Part shown: positions 18,607 to 27,214 of the stretch, one piece after another
Layout of the letters: every line of letters starts with the position of its first letter
Numbering within the stretch: position 1 is the first letter of the stretch
Assembly: GCA_012960225.1 (NCBI GenBank)
Contig: DUBS01000019.1
Location: 1-64,000 of the forward strand
DNA length: 64,000 nucleotides
Direction: 5' to 3'
Source of the DNA: Gemmatimonadota bacterium
Lineage (GTDB): Bacteria; Gemmatimonadota; Gemmatimonadetes; Longimicrobiales; Gaopeijiaceae
Notes under the pieces: generated by a model
What the model was told of the DNA's origin: nothing
What the model saw: the letters and a program-made list of their open reading frames with translations, nothing else
Databases searched by the model: none
Made by a program: the position numbers and the translations under genes

Positions 18607-19746
18607 TCAACTGGGATTGCCTGCGTGTGACTCTGAGCTGCCTGGAGTTGCTCCACATTCGGCTAGTGCATCCAGAACTTTGTGCTGAGCAACAGGGATC
18701 GGAAAATCTACTGGCTCTCCGGGTGTCATCCACACATTTCCCTCTCCGGTGAACAGCTTCGCCACGGGCACAACCCAGGGTCGATATCTGGCCTGGAGAT
18801 GTGTGAAGCGGTGTTGAATTTCTGCCAAAGCTGAAGCACCCCCCACCACCTCAGCTCCGAGCGACATCGCGAGCTCGATCGCCCTGTCTCTAGATGTGGC
18901 CACACAGTCCAAAGGCTTGGCCAGTTCCTGTTCAGGGAAAGCCCACATACCAGCCAGAAGTCCTTCAGGGGGCCGCTGCACAAGCATTACCTCACCTTCT
19001 TCCGTCTGGAGTATGACCAGTAAAAAAGAGATTTCTCGCGCAGGCATTCTCCGGATTCCTGCAGGAGACAGGGCCTGTGTACCTTCCTCGTGCGCAGTGC
19101 ACCAGCGTTGTACCGGGCAGTCCTCACATCGAGGATTCTTTGGTGAACAAAGCATTGCGCCCAATTCCATCAAAGCCTGGTTCCAGTCCCCTGGACGATC
19201 CTTATCGACCAGGCCGGCGGCAGTGCGATTCAGCCAGTGAACCCTGGGCTCACGCTTATCAAAGAGTCGGGCGAGAACACGTCGCACATTGCCATCCACT
19301 GCTGGAACAATCTCCCCAAAGCCAATACTGGCAACAGCCCCTGCTGTGTACGGCCCAACTCCTGGAAGTTGCCTAAGATCCCTATAAGAAGTCGGGAAGT
19401 GCCCACCCGGTAGCTCTCGAATACGCCGCGCGGCTCTATGCAAATTCCTCGCACGCCTATAATAGCCCAACCCCTCCCACGCCTTGAGGACCTCTGTAGA
19501 GTCAGCTGAAGCAAGTGCCGCTAGGGTTGGGAACCGCTTCAGCCAAGATTTGTAATACCGGACTACCGTTCCCACTCTCGTCTGTTGCAGCATGATTTCC
19601 GAGACCAGAATACGGTACGGATCCGTCTCTCCGCGCCAGGGAAGGTTTCGGTGAAAACGATCATAATATTGAAGGAGAGATCTACGAAAATCACCTAGTT
19701 GGTCGGGTGATGGTCCGGATGAGCTGGTGTTTGTAGGCTGCTTCAT
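18607..19746 (-). CDS. mutY: A/G-specific adenine glycosylase MutY
   Basis: A 379-residue DNA glycosylase that removes adenine mispaired with 8-oxoguanine. The N-terminal catalytic domain shows EIMLQQTRVGTVVRYY (catalytic Glu), the helix-hairpin-helix LPGVGPYTAGAVAS, and the catalytic Asp in VPAVDGNVRRVLAR. The 4Fe-4S ligands are C-x6-C-x2-C-x5-C (CSPKNPRCEDCPVQRWC). The C-terminal NUDIX-like domain that recognises 8-oxoG follows from about residue 235. The gene sits in opposite orientation between the MoxR and VWA genes; its 3' end is one base from the MoxR stop and its start is 34 bases from the VWA start. Confidence 0.95.
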   Translation of the reverse strand: MKQPTNTSSSGPSPDQLGDFRRSLLQYYDRFHRNLPWRGETDPYRILVSEIMLQQTRVGTVVRYYKSWLKRFPTLAALASADSTEVLKAWEGLGYYRRARNLHRAARRIRELPGGHFPTSYRDLRQLPGVGPYTAGAVASIGFGEIVPAVDGNVRRVLARLFDKREPRVHWLNRTAAGLVDKDRPGDWNQALMELGAMLCSPKNPRCEDCPVQRWCTAHEEGTQALSPAGIRRMPAREISFLLVILQTEEGEVMLVQRPPEGLLAGMWAFPEQELAKPLDCVATSRDRAIELAMSLGAEVVGGASALAEIQHRFTHLQARYRPWVVPVAKLFTGEGNVWMTPGEPVDFPIPVAQHKVLDALAECGATPGSSESHAGNPS

Positions 19747-19780
19747 GGCGGCAAAGTATCCCTAGCCCTAGCATGGTGTC

Positions 19781-21073
19781 ATGCGTTTCACAACCTACTC
19801 TAAGTACAAGGGCCGATGGCTCGATGCCCTAAACCTAGAATCTCTTCTCGAGATGCTCTCCGGCTTCTTAATGGATGGGGGGTTCGCGGGTGGAGCACAC
19901 TACCACCCCTACTGGGGTTGGTCCGGCACAGAGGATCCCAATAGTACAGACTCGCTCAAGCATGCCCTCCTGAAAGCGCTGATAGAAAGTGGGCAACTCT
20001 CGCAGGATATGATCGAGGAACTCCGTGGTGAGGGGGAGGGTGATCAAAGTGTACAACAGCAGATCGCCCAGATGTTAGACGACCTCATCCAGAGGATGGT
20101 CGAAGCAGGTTACATCAACCTCGAGACTGGTAACGCTCAGTTACCGGGTGCGACCTACGATGTCACTGGACATGGTAAGATTGACGAAGCGAAGCAGGCC
20201 GCTCAGCAGATGCAGTTCAATCTCACACAAAAAGGGATGGACTTTCTCGGGCACAGTGCACTAAAGGGCTTGATGTCAGCGATCGGTAAAGCGAGCGCGG
20301 GTGCGCACGACACCCCGCATCTTGCGACAGGCATAGAAGCGGAAGCGGCCTCAAGGCCCTACGAGTTTGGAGATACACTCAACCTAGATATTCCAGCAAC
20401 TCTCAAGAAGGCCATTGAACGTGAAGGCCTCTCTATCCCCCTGGAACTCCAGTATGGGGACTTAATGGTCCACCAAGCTGAGTACCGCTCATCATGCGCC
20501 ACGGTTTTGATGCTCGACATCTCGCATTCGATGATCCTGTATGGTGAAGACCGTTTCACTCCTGCGAAGCGGGTCGCCCTAGCTATGTCCCACATGATCC
20601 GTGCTCAGTTCCCAGGAGATTCACTGCGTGTAATCACGTTCGGGGATAGAGCACAAGAAATCCCGCTCTCCCAGCTTTCCAAAGCCCAGGTTGGCCCCTT
20701 CCACACGAATACAGCGGAGGGCTTCGAGATGTCGCGCCGCCTGCTCTTGGGCCAAAAGAAAGATATGCGTCAAATCATCATGATTACGGACGGCAAACCA
20801 AGTGCGATGACTTTGCCTGATGGAAGAGTTTATACAAACTCCGGAGCGCTCGACCCGAACATATTGAAGAGGACATTCCAAGAAGTAACCGCATGCAGAA
20901 AGGCTGGAATTCTGATCAATACGTTCATGCTTGCAAACGACCCCTACCTGGTCCAGTTCGTCCAGAAAGTCTCAGAAATCGCACGAGGGAAGGCATACTT
21001 CACAAACACAATGACCCTGGGTCAGTACATCATGATGGATTTTCTGCAGAATAAGCGGCGTAATATTTCCTGA
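19781..21073 (+). CDS. VWA-domain protein, likely partner of the MoxR-type ATPase
   Basis: A 430-residue soluble protein. The C-terminal half is a von Willebrand factor A domain with an intact MIDAS metal site: DISHSM (DxSxS) near residue 246 and ITDGKPS near residue 332. The N-terminal half is helical and acidic with a glycine/tryptophan-rich patch near residue 30. The layout (long helical N-terminus, VWA C-terminus, no signal peptide) is that of the cytoplasmic CoxE/ChlD-like partners of MoxR ATPases, which together remodel or metallate client proteins. The ATPase lies 1.2 kb upstream on the same strand, with mutY inserted in reverse between them. The client is unknown. Confidence 0.82.
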   Translation: MRFTTYSKYKGRWLDALNLESLLEMLSGFLMDGGFAGGAHYHPYWGWSGTEDPNSTDSLKHALLKALIESGQLSQDMIEELRGEGEGDQSVQQQIAQMLDDLIQRMVEAGYINLETGNAQLPGATYDVTGHGKIDEAKQAAQQMQFNLTQKGMDFLGHSALKGLMSAIGKASAGAHDTPHLATGIEAEAASRPYEFGDTLNLDIPATLKKAIEREGLSIPLELQYGDLMVHQAEYRSSCATVLMLDISHSMILYGEDRFTPAKRVALAMSHMIRAQFPGDSLRVITFGDRAQEIPLSQLSKAQVGPFHTNTAEGFEMSRRLLLGQKKDMRQIIMITDGKPSAMTLPDGRVYTNSGALDPNILKRTFQEVTACRKAGILINTFMLANDPYLVQFVQKVSEIARGKAYFTNTMTLGQYIMMDFLQNKRRNIS

Positions 21074-21101
21074 GATCTTACGTCAAGAAATCTGGACCCT
21101 A

Positions 21102-21740
21102 TCAGCGCAGCGTACTGATGTGGGTGATAACATCCTTCATATCATCATCCGACAGCGCCTCGGCATTGATTCTCATGGTCATACCCCACGTGTCTCTCGG
21201 GTGACTACCACGAATTCCCGTCTTAAAGTTCCGCAACTGCGCAAGCATATACCAAGCGTCTAGAAGCACGAGCGGGGGTGCGCCTAAAACTTCGTTACCG
21301 GTAGCATCTGGGCCGTGACAGGCGCTACAGACGCCGGTATAGGTTGCGGCGCCTGCTTCTGCCTGCCCTTCTAGAACAACGGTTACTTCTCTATCCGGAG
21401 ACAGTGAGGCCACGTGCTCAGCCACTGCTTCAATATCACCCTCCTGACGTAGTGCTACTGCGGATGGACGCATGAGCATGCCTGGGGCATCCTCAGAATG
21501 AGCCCCTCTTATACCCGTTTGGAATTTTTCCAGCTGCCCCTCGATATACCATTGTGGAAGGCCAGCGATCGCTGGTGCTTGAAGACCCGGATTGCCCAAA
21601 CCATCAGATCCGTGACAGAGTCTGCACGTATCAAACAGTGCTTCGCCACGGCTAAGGTTTGGCGAGGGTGTCCAACATCCAGTAAGGCCCCAGATCAGAA
21701 GAGGCAGCGCGTAGCACGCTTTCCTCGACCCTAATGACAT
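21102..21740 (-). CDS. Diheme c-type cytochrome, cytochrome c4-like lipoprotein
   Basis: A 212-residue exported electron carrier. The signal ends in LTGC, so it is probably a lipoprotein anchored facing the periplasm. Two heme c sites, CRLCH (near residue 39) and CSACH (near residue 138), each begin a repeat of about 95 residues; both halves also share a GIRG[AS]HxxDxxGM segment that supplies the candidate Met ligand (PGMLMR and WGMTMR). The tandem arrangement resembles cytochrome c4, an electron donor to terminal oxidases. Its 3' end converges on the VWA gene, and its start abuts the stop of the Trm112-like gene upstream. Confidence 0.88.
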   Translation of the reverse strand: MSLGSRKACYALPLLIWGLTGCWTPSPNLSRGEALFDTCRLCHGSDGLGNPGLQAPAIAGLPQWYIEGQLEKFQTGIRGAHSEDAPGMLMRPSAVALRQEGDIEAVAEHVASLSPDREVTVVLEGQAEAGAATYTGVCSACHGPDATGNEVLGAPPLVLLDAWYMLAQLRNFKTGIRGSHPRDTWGMTMRINAEALSDDDMKDVITHISTLR

Positions 21741-22006
21741 CAGCCCGACGCCGTCTCCATGCTGAGAGGAATCGCTGAGTCGATCAACATGATGGGAATG
21801 TCGTCGCGTACAGGATACAAGTAACCATTATCCTCTCGGATCAAGCCTTCCTCAATTTTTTCTGAGACGGTCTCTCCGCCTTTGTTACGTACGGAACCCT
21901 CGGCAATCGCCGCATTAAGCTTCTGGAGAACTACAGGATCAGCCAACCGAATCGGCTGTTTGGTTTCAGGACAGACAAGAATCTCGAGTAACTCTGGATC
22001 TAACAT
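21740..22006 (-). CDS. Trm112-like / UPF0434 small protein
   Basis: An 88-residue protein of the Trm112/YcaR family. The start is MLDPELLEILVCPETKQPI and the end is the family hallmark YPVRDDIPIMLIDSA. Trm112 proteins activate methyltransferases; the bacterial role is poorly known. Only one cysteine of the zinc knuckle is left (VCPE), so zinc binding is doubtful, as in many bacterial members. An insertion of about 20 residues sits in the middle compared with the 60-residue E. coli form. The ATG at 22006 has GGAGG eight bases upstream; an upstream start at 22087 would add an unrelated tail. The stop overlaps the start of the downstream cytochrome gene by one base. Confidence 0.85.
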   Translation of the reverse strand: MLDPELLEILVCPETKQPIRLADPVVLQKLNAAIAEGSVRNKGGETVSEKIEEGLIREDNGYLYPVRDDIPIMLIDSAIPLSMETASG

Positions 22007-22101
22007 ACTTGACCCTCCGGCGTCCGGGTGGCTTGACCCTTCTGAAAACCGACGATAGCTGGTTAAACTAAGAGGGTAAGTAAACAAACGGGAGCCTGCT
22101 C

Positions 22102-22653
22102 GTGAGGGAATCCAACAACTTCAATCCGCACATAACCAGACGTTTGTATCGGCTTTCATTCTTAGTGCCGGCTGTGCTGCTGATCGCATTAAGCTGCAGC
22201 AATGCTGAAGGTGAGGCGTTTGGCCGGATTGAAATCAGGTCGGCTCGAGTGATAACAGACTCCGAGTCTCAACCTCCAGCAGGCCATGCCTGGGTGATAT
22301 TCGGTAATGACACAGTCGTCGCGGAAGTGGCTGCCACTGCGGAAGAGCGTTCTCAGGGCCTTATGTATCGGGATGAGGTACCTGATGGTACCGGCATGCT
22401 TTTCGTGTTCACCGATAACCAGGTTCGCTCATTTTGGATGGCGAATACCTACGTCGCATTAGATATCGCATATATGGATCCTTCCTACGGAATCGTCGAC
22501 ATCATTGCAATGGAACCTCTAGTCACGGATTCCTACCCGAGTGCAGCTCCAGCAATGTTTGGTCTCGAGGTACGCCAAGGTTGGTTCCAGGAACATTCTA
22601 TTCGTATCGGTGACAAAGCCGAGATTGTTTTTGGGGTTCGCGCGAGACGCTAA
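22102..22653 (+). CDS. DUF192 domain lipoprotein
   Basis: A 183-residue exported protein. The signal is of lipoprotein type (LLIALSC, Cys about residue 32). The DUF192 domain follows, with its core phrases EERSQGLMYRDEVPDGTGML and FWMANTYVALDIAYMD. DUF192 proteins are small beta-barrel proteins of unknown function, often periplasmic. It is divergent from the Trm112-like gene, with about 95 bases between the starts, and its last four bases overlap the 3' end of the convergent aminotransferase gene. The start is a GTG with no strong ribosome-binding site. Confidence 0.85.
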   Translation: MRESNNFNPHITRRLYRLSFLVPAVLLIALSCSNAEGEAFGRIEIRSARVITDSESQPPAGHAWVIFGNDTVVAEVAATAEERSQGLMYRDEVPDGTGMLFVFTDNQVRSFWMANTYVALDIAYMDPSYGIVDIIAMEPLVTDSYPSAAPAMFGLEVRQGWFQEHSIRIGDKAEIVFGVRARR

Positions 22654-23828
22654 ACCGCCACTGCTTGCCTCAACCCTTCTAGTAGGGCTGATACATCCTC
22701 GGCATCATTGTACACACTTGGTGATACACGGAGTGCGCTACCGCGTAGTGATGCTGAAACCCCGCGTACCGTAAGAGCCTGCTGGAGCTCGGCCAGCTCT
22801 AAATTCTGCGGCATCCTAAGTCCGAATAGATGCGCGCTGCGCCAGTGAGCATCTTCGACTGTGAAACCCAGCTCTTCCGCCTCTTCGAAGAAATTACCAG
22901 TAAGACCCTTGCAGTAAGCTTGAATGCGAGCTGGTTGCCACTCGATGATCAAGCGCAGTGAAGCGACCGCAATCGGCAAGAGTGCAAAATTGGATCGCTG
23001 TGCTACATCGTAGCGAATCGCTCCTGGCTGGTAACCTGCCTTGTAATCGACAAGGTGCTCAAAATCCTCACTCCCCTCTCTCCCGATCCAAGTCTCTTCC
23101 AATGGCTCGCCACCATCAAAACGTCGACCAAAATACGTAAGCGCTACCGAGTAGGGTCCTAGTAACCACTTATACCCAGAACACATCAGAACGTCTGGTC
23201 GCACTACGTTCACATCGAATGGCAGTGCGCCAACTGACTGGGTACCATCCACCACCAAGGCTGCACCGACCTCTCGACACCTGCGGCCAACTTCGACCAA
23301 ATCGAATATCGTTCCATCAGTCCAGTGGACTGTCGGCAGTGAGACTACCGCGGTAGCTGAATCGATCGCAGTGAGGATCTCTTCATTCCAGCTAGCACCC
23401 CTGTGGATCGTATCAGGTGGGCCAATGACTCGTAAGTCGGCGTTTGCATCTTGGGCCTTCCTGGCCCAAGCATGCATGTTGGAAGGAAATTGCTCGTACG
23501 TGAGTACTACATTCTGGTCAGATGACAGGGGTAAATTCTTCGCTGCTATAGCTACGGAGTAGGAAACGCCCGGACCAATACTGATTCGTGTAGGATCAGC
23601 GTCGCCTATAAGGCGCGAGAAGAGCCTCCGAAGCTCAAGGCTGGTATCGAAGAAGTGGTGGGGCAGGATCGAAGAAGGGTCACGCTTCATGCGAAGTCCC
23701 AATATCCCCGCCTCTTCAGCCACACGTGGGAGTGGCCCCATATAGGCACAATTCAGATAATGCAGTCCGGCTGGGATGTTGAACTGATCCCTCTGACAGG
23801 TGAGCACTGCCGCTTCTCCTGAGTCCAT
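22650..23828 (-). CDS. Class V aminotransferase (cysteine desulfurase-like)
   Basis: A 392-residue PLP enzyme of the aminotransferase class V fold. The PLP-binding lysine is in MCSGYKWLLGPYS (near residue 218), with the upstream aspartate in LVVDGTQSVGALPFD. The start motif HYLNCAYMGPLP is typical of the isopenicillin-N-epimerase/kynureninase-like subgroup rather than of NifS/IscS, and no catalytic cysteine loop of the NifS type is evident. The substrate cannot be assigned from sequence. The ATG at 23828 is chosen because homology begins there; an upstream start at 23906 would overlap the preceding ctaG gene by about 70 bases. It follows ctaG by 10 bases and may be cotranscribed. Confidence 0.85.
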   Translation of the reverse strand: MDSGEAAVLTCQRDQFNIPAGLHYLNCAYMGPLPRVAEEAGILGLRMKRDPSSILPHHFFDTSLELRRLFSRLIGDADPTRISIGPGVSYSVAIAAKNLPLSSDQNVVLTYEQFPSNMHAWARKAQDANADLRVIGPPDTIHRGASWNEEILTAIDSATAVVSLPTVHWTDGTIFDLVEVGRRCREVGAALVVDGTQSVGALPFDVNVVRPDVLMCSGYKWLLGPYSVALTYFGRRFDGGEPLEETWIGREGSEDFEHLVDYKAGYQPGAIRYDVAQRSNFALLPIAVASLRLIIEWQPARIQAYCKGLTGNFFEEAEELGFTVEDAHWRSAHLFGLRMPQNLELAELQQALTVRGVSASLRGSALRVSPSVYNDAEDVSALLEGLRQAVAV

Positions 23829-23838
23829 GCTCCTGCCT

Positions 23839-24654
23839 TTAGGCCGATTCCGGCCGGTCCGATTCCAATAGCATCCAGTTCCTGAATATGACCAAGACAC
23901 CAGCAAACATTATCCAAGCGATGCCAATCTTCATAACGGCTCCTGCTAGCTGTTGGTCGTTTAACGCATCTCGAGCGGGAGGGGGGGCAAGTTCGTAGAT
24001 CGCGTAGATTGGAGATGCACTGAAGATCATCATTGCGAAAGGTGGGCGTATAAGAAATGCATTGAGTGCTAGGTACGCGATCTTGCCGAGTGAGTGAAAA
24101 CCTGGACGTTCCGGCACAGGAACAATCAGTGGCCACCAAAAGATCAACCCGCCCAACATCCAGGCAGCATCAAGTACAAAAGATCCCAACTGGGTCGGCA
24201 TGAGCAGATCTACGACGCCCGGCCAGTGTGTGGCTGTCATCACGATATTGAAGATGAAGAATGCAGAGACAGGATGCGTAAGGTCAGAGAGCGCTTTGGT
24301 TAGCCTAGGGTGACGACGGAGCGGTTCGTACGCTGCAGTTGGAAGAGCCAGCAAGAGCAATGCGGGAGCAGCGATACCAACAGCCAGAAATTGCACCATG
24401 TGCACACTCGCCAGGTAACTCGCCCCGAGGGGTCCTAAGGGCCAATCCAGTGAGGCCCACAATAGAAAGATGGCTAACGAGAAGGCGGCACGCCGACTCT
24501 TCCGCAGTCGAGAGGATTCATACGAATCATCTATTCGGCTCAAGACGCGCTGGTATACCCAGGTCAGCAGCAGCATCGCCAGCCAGACACCTATGAGCGG
24601 CTGCCACTGCCAGTTCCATGCAGTCCCCGGTTGCGCGAAGCACCACCAGTTCAT
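23839..24654 (-). CDS. ctaG: CtaG (caa3-type) cytochrome c oxidase assembly protein
   Basis: A 271-residue integral membrane protein with about seven hydrophobic segments. It matches the caa3_CtaG family, which is needed for CuB delivery or assembly of aa3/caa3 oxidases and is unrelated to the Cox11 protein of the same name. Recognisable features are WQPLIGVWLAMLLLTW at the N-terminus, HMVQFLAVGIAAPALLLLALP, and THWPGVVDLLMPTQLGSF, whose histidines are conserved candidates for copper binding. It is the last oxidase-related gene in the minus-strand cluster beginning near 29.7 kb and follows the SCO1-like gene by 58 bases, as expected for a copper-insertion pair. Confidence 0.88.
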   Translation of the reverse strand: MNWWCFAQPGTAWNWQWQPLIGVWLAMLLLTWVYQRVLSRIDDSYESSRLRKSRRAAFSLAIFLLWASLDWPLGPLGASYLASVHMVQFLAVGIAAPALLLLALPTAAYEPLRRHPRLTKALSDLTHPVSAFFIFNIVMTATHWPGVVDLLMPTQLGSFVLDAAWMLGGLIFWWPLIVPVPERPGFHSLGKIAYLALNAFLIRPPFAMMIFSASPIYAIYELAPPPARDALNDQQLAGAVMKIGIAWIMFAGVLVIFRNWMLLESDRPESA

Positions 24655-24712
24655 TCGTGGTTTTTACCTATATTGCGAGTAACCCTCTGGTGCAGGGCAT
24701 AGAGAAGAGGCA

Positions 24713-25351
24713 CTAAGAGCTTTCACCCAGCAGTAGCGGCAGGTCGTTGATCCAATCAGCCCGTCGTACCCCAAAGGGGTAGCGCACACGAGCGAGTCCG
24801 TCGCGCCCGAATGCCAAAACAGCTGAAGGGTGGCCGATGATTGGCTCCGAACCATGCTGCCCAGGAACCACCGCTACCCCGGGTAGCTTCATCTCAGCGA
24901 GGGCAGCGTTGATGGCTTCCACCTCACCCCTCAAGCCCAGAAAAGATGGATGGTAGGCACCAAGCCATTGGCGAAGACGATCTGGGGTGTCACGCTCGGG
25001 ATCCGTGGACACAAAAATCACCTTCATCGCATCCCGAACCTCCGGAGCAAGCTCATCAAAGACACCGGCAAGGGTAGCCATATGAACCGGGCATACGTCC
25101 GGACAATTCGTGTAGCCAAAGAAGACAAGCGACAGATATCCGTCCGTCTCAGCCCGCAGGTCGTATAGTTCCCCCTCGGTATCCGTAAGCACGAGATCGG
25201 GCTTAGGGATCGGCACTTCCATTACCGTCCCTCTTAGCTCTCCTAGAGAACTCCCGTCTGCTGGGAAACCACAGGCTGACAATGAACTGATGAGTACGGA
25301 TGCACAGGCGAGAGAATGAAACTTCAGTAGCGGCCTAATTTGATACGACAT
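24713..25351 (-). CDS. SCO1/SenC family copper chaperone, lipoprotein
   Basis: A 212-residue exported thioredoxin-fold protein that delivers copper to the CuA site of oxidase subunit II. The signal ends in SSLSAC, so it is lipid-anchored. The copper-binding C-x3-C motif is in GYTNCPDVCPVHM. The third ligand, a histidine near the C-terminus, is probably in IIGHPSAVLAF, and the FVSTDPERDTP strand is typical of SCO. The ATG at 25351 has a GGAGG-rich ribosome-binding site and overlaps the stop of the upstream HmuY-like gene by 17 bases, so the two are translationally linked. Its position between ctaG and the oxidase subunits fits its role. Confidence 0.92.
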   Translation of the reverse strand: MSYQIRPLLKFHSLACASVLISSLSACGFPADGSSLGELRGTVMEVPIPKPDLVLTDTEGELYDLRAETDGYLSLVFFGYTNCPDVCPVHMATLAGVFDELAPEVRDAMKVIFVSTDPERDTPDRLRQWLGAYHPSFLGLRGEVEAINAALAEMKLPGVAVVPGQHGSEPIIGHPSAVLAFGRDGLARVRYPFGVRRADWINDLPLLLGESS

Positions 25352-25958
25352 CGGTGCCACCCCCTCCCTGGTAGACATACCTGAATGTTGTGCAACCGGG
25401 AAGCGCACCCACGCAATAGTAGCCGAGCATCTCTAGCTTGGCATAGCGACCATCTGCAGTCCGTATAGCGTAGACGATCGGTTTCGGTTTAAGCACATGG
25501 CTCGTGAAACTGTAATCGTACCAATCTTCGAGAAGAGCATTCACCGAATCGTTCCTCTCGGACACTACATAGCCTGTTTCTGGAACACTCGACACTACCT
25601 CGAAGGTCATGTCCTCAAGTGAGACAGCACCCCCCTGGCCCTCCATGCCACGGCCGCCATTCGCAATGATCTGGAAGCGGCGAAATGCAATGTCCCACTC
25701 TTCCGGGCCCGGCGCCTCGACAACCGATCCTCTTGAGAAATCAAAGAAACGCCATATCCCCGGGTTAGATGCGTCTACCGTCACGGTGCGGGCATCCTGT
25801 TCCGTTCCTATTTCCGTTGGTGACGGTGCCGTAGGAATGAACGTTGGAACCTCCGGCCTTTCCAGCGAGGTCCAAATAAATAGGACTGCGACAAGCACAA
25901 TTAGCGCGATTACGGTTGTGGTAACCCGGTCGCGTAGAAGAAAGGAGAAGCGACTCAT
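25335..25958 (-). CDS. HmuY-like domain membrane-anchored protein
   Basis: A 207-residue protein with one N-terminal membrane segment (about residues 14-30) and a periplasmic beta-rich domain. The domain reads like the HmuY family: an early WDIAFRRFQI strand, then KPIVYAIRTADGRYAKLEMLGYY and a closing TFRYVYQ. HmuY of Porphyromonas is a heme-binding lipoprotein; here the protein is anchored by a transmembrane helix rather than lipid. Two cysteines (YYC and GCTT) may form a disulfide. Because it is coupled to the SCO1-like gene within an oxidase cluster, I infer a role in oxidase heme or copper supply, but no ligand residues can be named. Confidence 0.72.
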   Translation of the reverse strand: MSRFSFLLRDRVTTTVIALIVLVAVLFIWTSLERPEVPTFIPTAPSPTEIGTEQDARTVTVDASNPGIWRFFDFSRGSVVEAPGPEEWDIAFRRFQIIANGGRGMEGQGGAVSLEDMTFEVVSSVPETGYVVSERNDSVNALLEDWYDYSFTSHVLKPKPIVYAIRTADGRYAKLEMLGYYCVGALPGCTTFRYVYQGGGGTDVVSN

Positions 25959-26013
25959 AGAAGAAAGTCCGTACCTAGAGCACTCTCGAGCCCAAAATCA
26001 ATCCCGCTCACAG

Positions 26014-26232
26014 CTACTCGTGCGGAGCGGACCCCTCATCATATCCTAGAAAGCGTCCCAGGTGCACGAGATACACGATAAGTCCGATCCCGAATAGGGT
26101 GAAAATCAGGGCTAGGGCTAGGGCTCCCACTCCACCGCCCTCTCGCGCGGCCAGAAATTCCCACAATCCAAAACCCAGGCAAAATAGAATCCCTGCAGCA
26201 ATCAAGAATCGATGGAAAGCGATTAGGGACAT
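26014..26232 (-). CDS. Small two-helix membrane protein (72 aa) in the oxidase cluster
   Basis: A 72-residue protein with two hydrophobic helices (about residues 7-26 and 36-56) joined by a short charged loop (AAREGGG), and a soluble tail ending in acidic residues and His. It lies between the subunit IV gene and the HmuY-like gene on the same strand with short gaps. I do not recognise a family. Position and size suggest an accessory oxidase subunit or assembly factor. Confidence 0.65.
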   Translation of the reverse strand: MSLIAFHRFLIAAGILFCLGFGLWEFLAAREGGGVGALALALIFTLFGIGLIVYLVHLGRFLGYDEGSAPHE

Positions 26233-26246
26233 AGGTCGTTACGCCG

Positions 26247-26531
26247 TTATGGGACAAAAATCTCGTTGAGCACAACAAAGATCAGGATCATGATCAGCGG
26301 AATCGGAACAGAAACCAACAACCAGAGTCGTTTAGGCTCCCACTTCAGATGCATATAGTAGACCGCAACCAGATAAGCCTTGTAAAAAGCCATCGCCATC
26401 AATCCGATCACGAGCCATATCTTAGGTATTGAGGTCACGGTTGCGATAAGGACCTCCATAATCGTGAGCACAAATAGCCCGGCCCAAACAAGCATGTACG
26501 GTGGTGGTTTATGGGCTTCACCAGTGGACAT
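26247..26531 (-). CDS. Cytochrome c oxidase subunit IV (prokaryotic type)
   Basis: A 94-residue membrane protein with three hydrophobic segments, matching prokaryotic cytochrome oxidase subunit IV (CtaF/CoxD-type). The phrases VLTIMEVLIATV and KAYLVAVYYMHLKWEPKRLW are typical; the second is the conserved helix with the YYMHLK motif. It stabilises the oxidase core. ATG 26531 with GGAG about ten bases upstream is preferred over a GTG at 26546. It directly follows subunit III. Confidence 0.9.
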   Translation of the reverse strand: MSTGEAHKPPPYMLVWAGLFVLTIMEVLIATVTSIPKIWLVIGLMAMAFYKAYLVAVYYMHLKWEPKRLWLLVSVPIPLIMILIFVVLNEIFVP

Positions 26532-26557
26532 GTTATCAGTCTCCACAGTGTTAGAGG

Positions 26558-27211
26558 CTAAACGAGGTAGACGATGGTGAACAAGATGATCCAGACCAAA
26601 TCTACGAAGTGCCAGTACAGACCCATGATCTCTACGCCACCAAGATTGTCAGCCGTGTACGCTCCCTTGGCTGCCCGCCAGTAGGTGAAGCAGAGACACA
26701 GCACACCAATCGATACGTGTGTGCCATGAAAACCGGTCATCGTGTAGAACGTGGATCCGTAAAGTTGGCCCCCAATTGCAGGTCCATCATGTGGCATATG
26801 CCGACCGACCGCATGATAGGCATCAGCGATAGGCACAAAGCCTTCTCCCGCGAGCGCTATGTATTCATAAACCTGGACGCCCACAAACGACGCACCGATC
26901 ACGATCGTGGCAAGAAGCCAGTTTTTCAGGCCTTGCTGGTCACCCTGCTGGATGGCTGCATACGCCTTTACCATCGTTACGCTAGAGCAGATCAGTAAGA
27001 ATGTATTGAATGCTGTCAGGTTGATGTTCAGCACTTGCCCAGGTGCCGCAAACTGCTCGGGATGTGCAAAGCGCAAAATAATGTACGATCCGATGAGGCC
27101 CGTGAAGAACATCACCTCCGATAAGAGGAAGATCCACATGCCCAGCTTGAGGTTGTATACCTTCATTCCGGGCATTGGCGCCCGGCCAGCAGTCATGGCT
27201 TGAGTGGTCAT
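26558..27211 (-). CDS. ctaE: Cytochrome c oxidase subunit III
   Basis: A 217-residue polytopic protein of the heme-copper oxidase subunit III family. Features are KLGMWIFLLSEVMFFTGLIG at helix 1-2 with the conserved Glu, FYTMTGFHGTHVSIGV, and the C-terminal YWHFVDLVWIILFTIVYL. It is the shorter five-helix form found with many bacterial aa3-type oxidases. Subunit III supports proton uptake and protects the active site. The gene begins four bases after the subunit I stop. Confidence 0.95.
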   Translation of the reverse strand: MTTQAMTAGRAPMPGMKVYNLKLGMWIFLLSEVMFFTGLIGSYIILRFAHPEQFAAPGQVLNINLTAFNTFLLICSSVTMVKAYAAIQQGDQQGLKNWLLATIVIGASFVGVQVYEYIALAGEGFVPIADAYHAVGRHMPHDGPAIGGQLYGSTFYTMTGFHGTHVSIGVLCLCFTYWRAAKGAYTADNLGGVEIMGLYWHFVDLVWIILFTIVYLV

Positions 27212-27214
27212 ACC

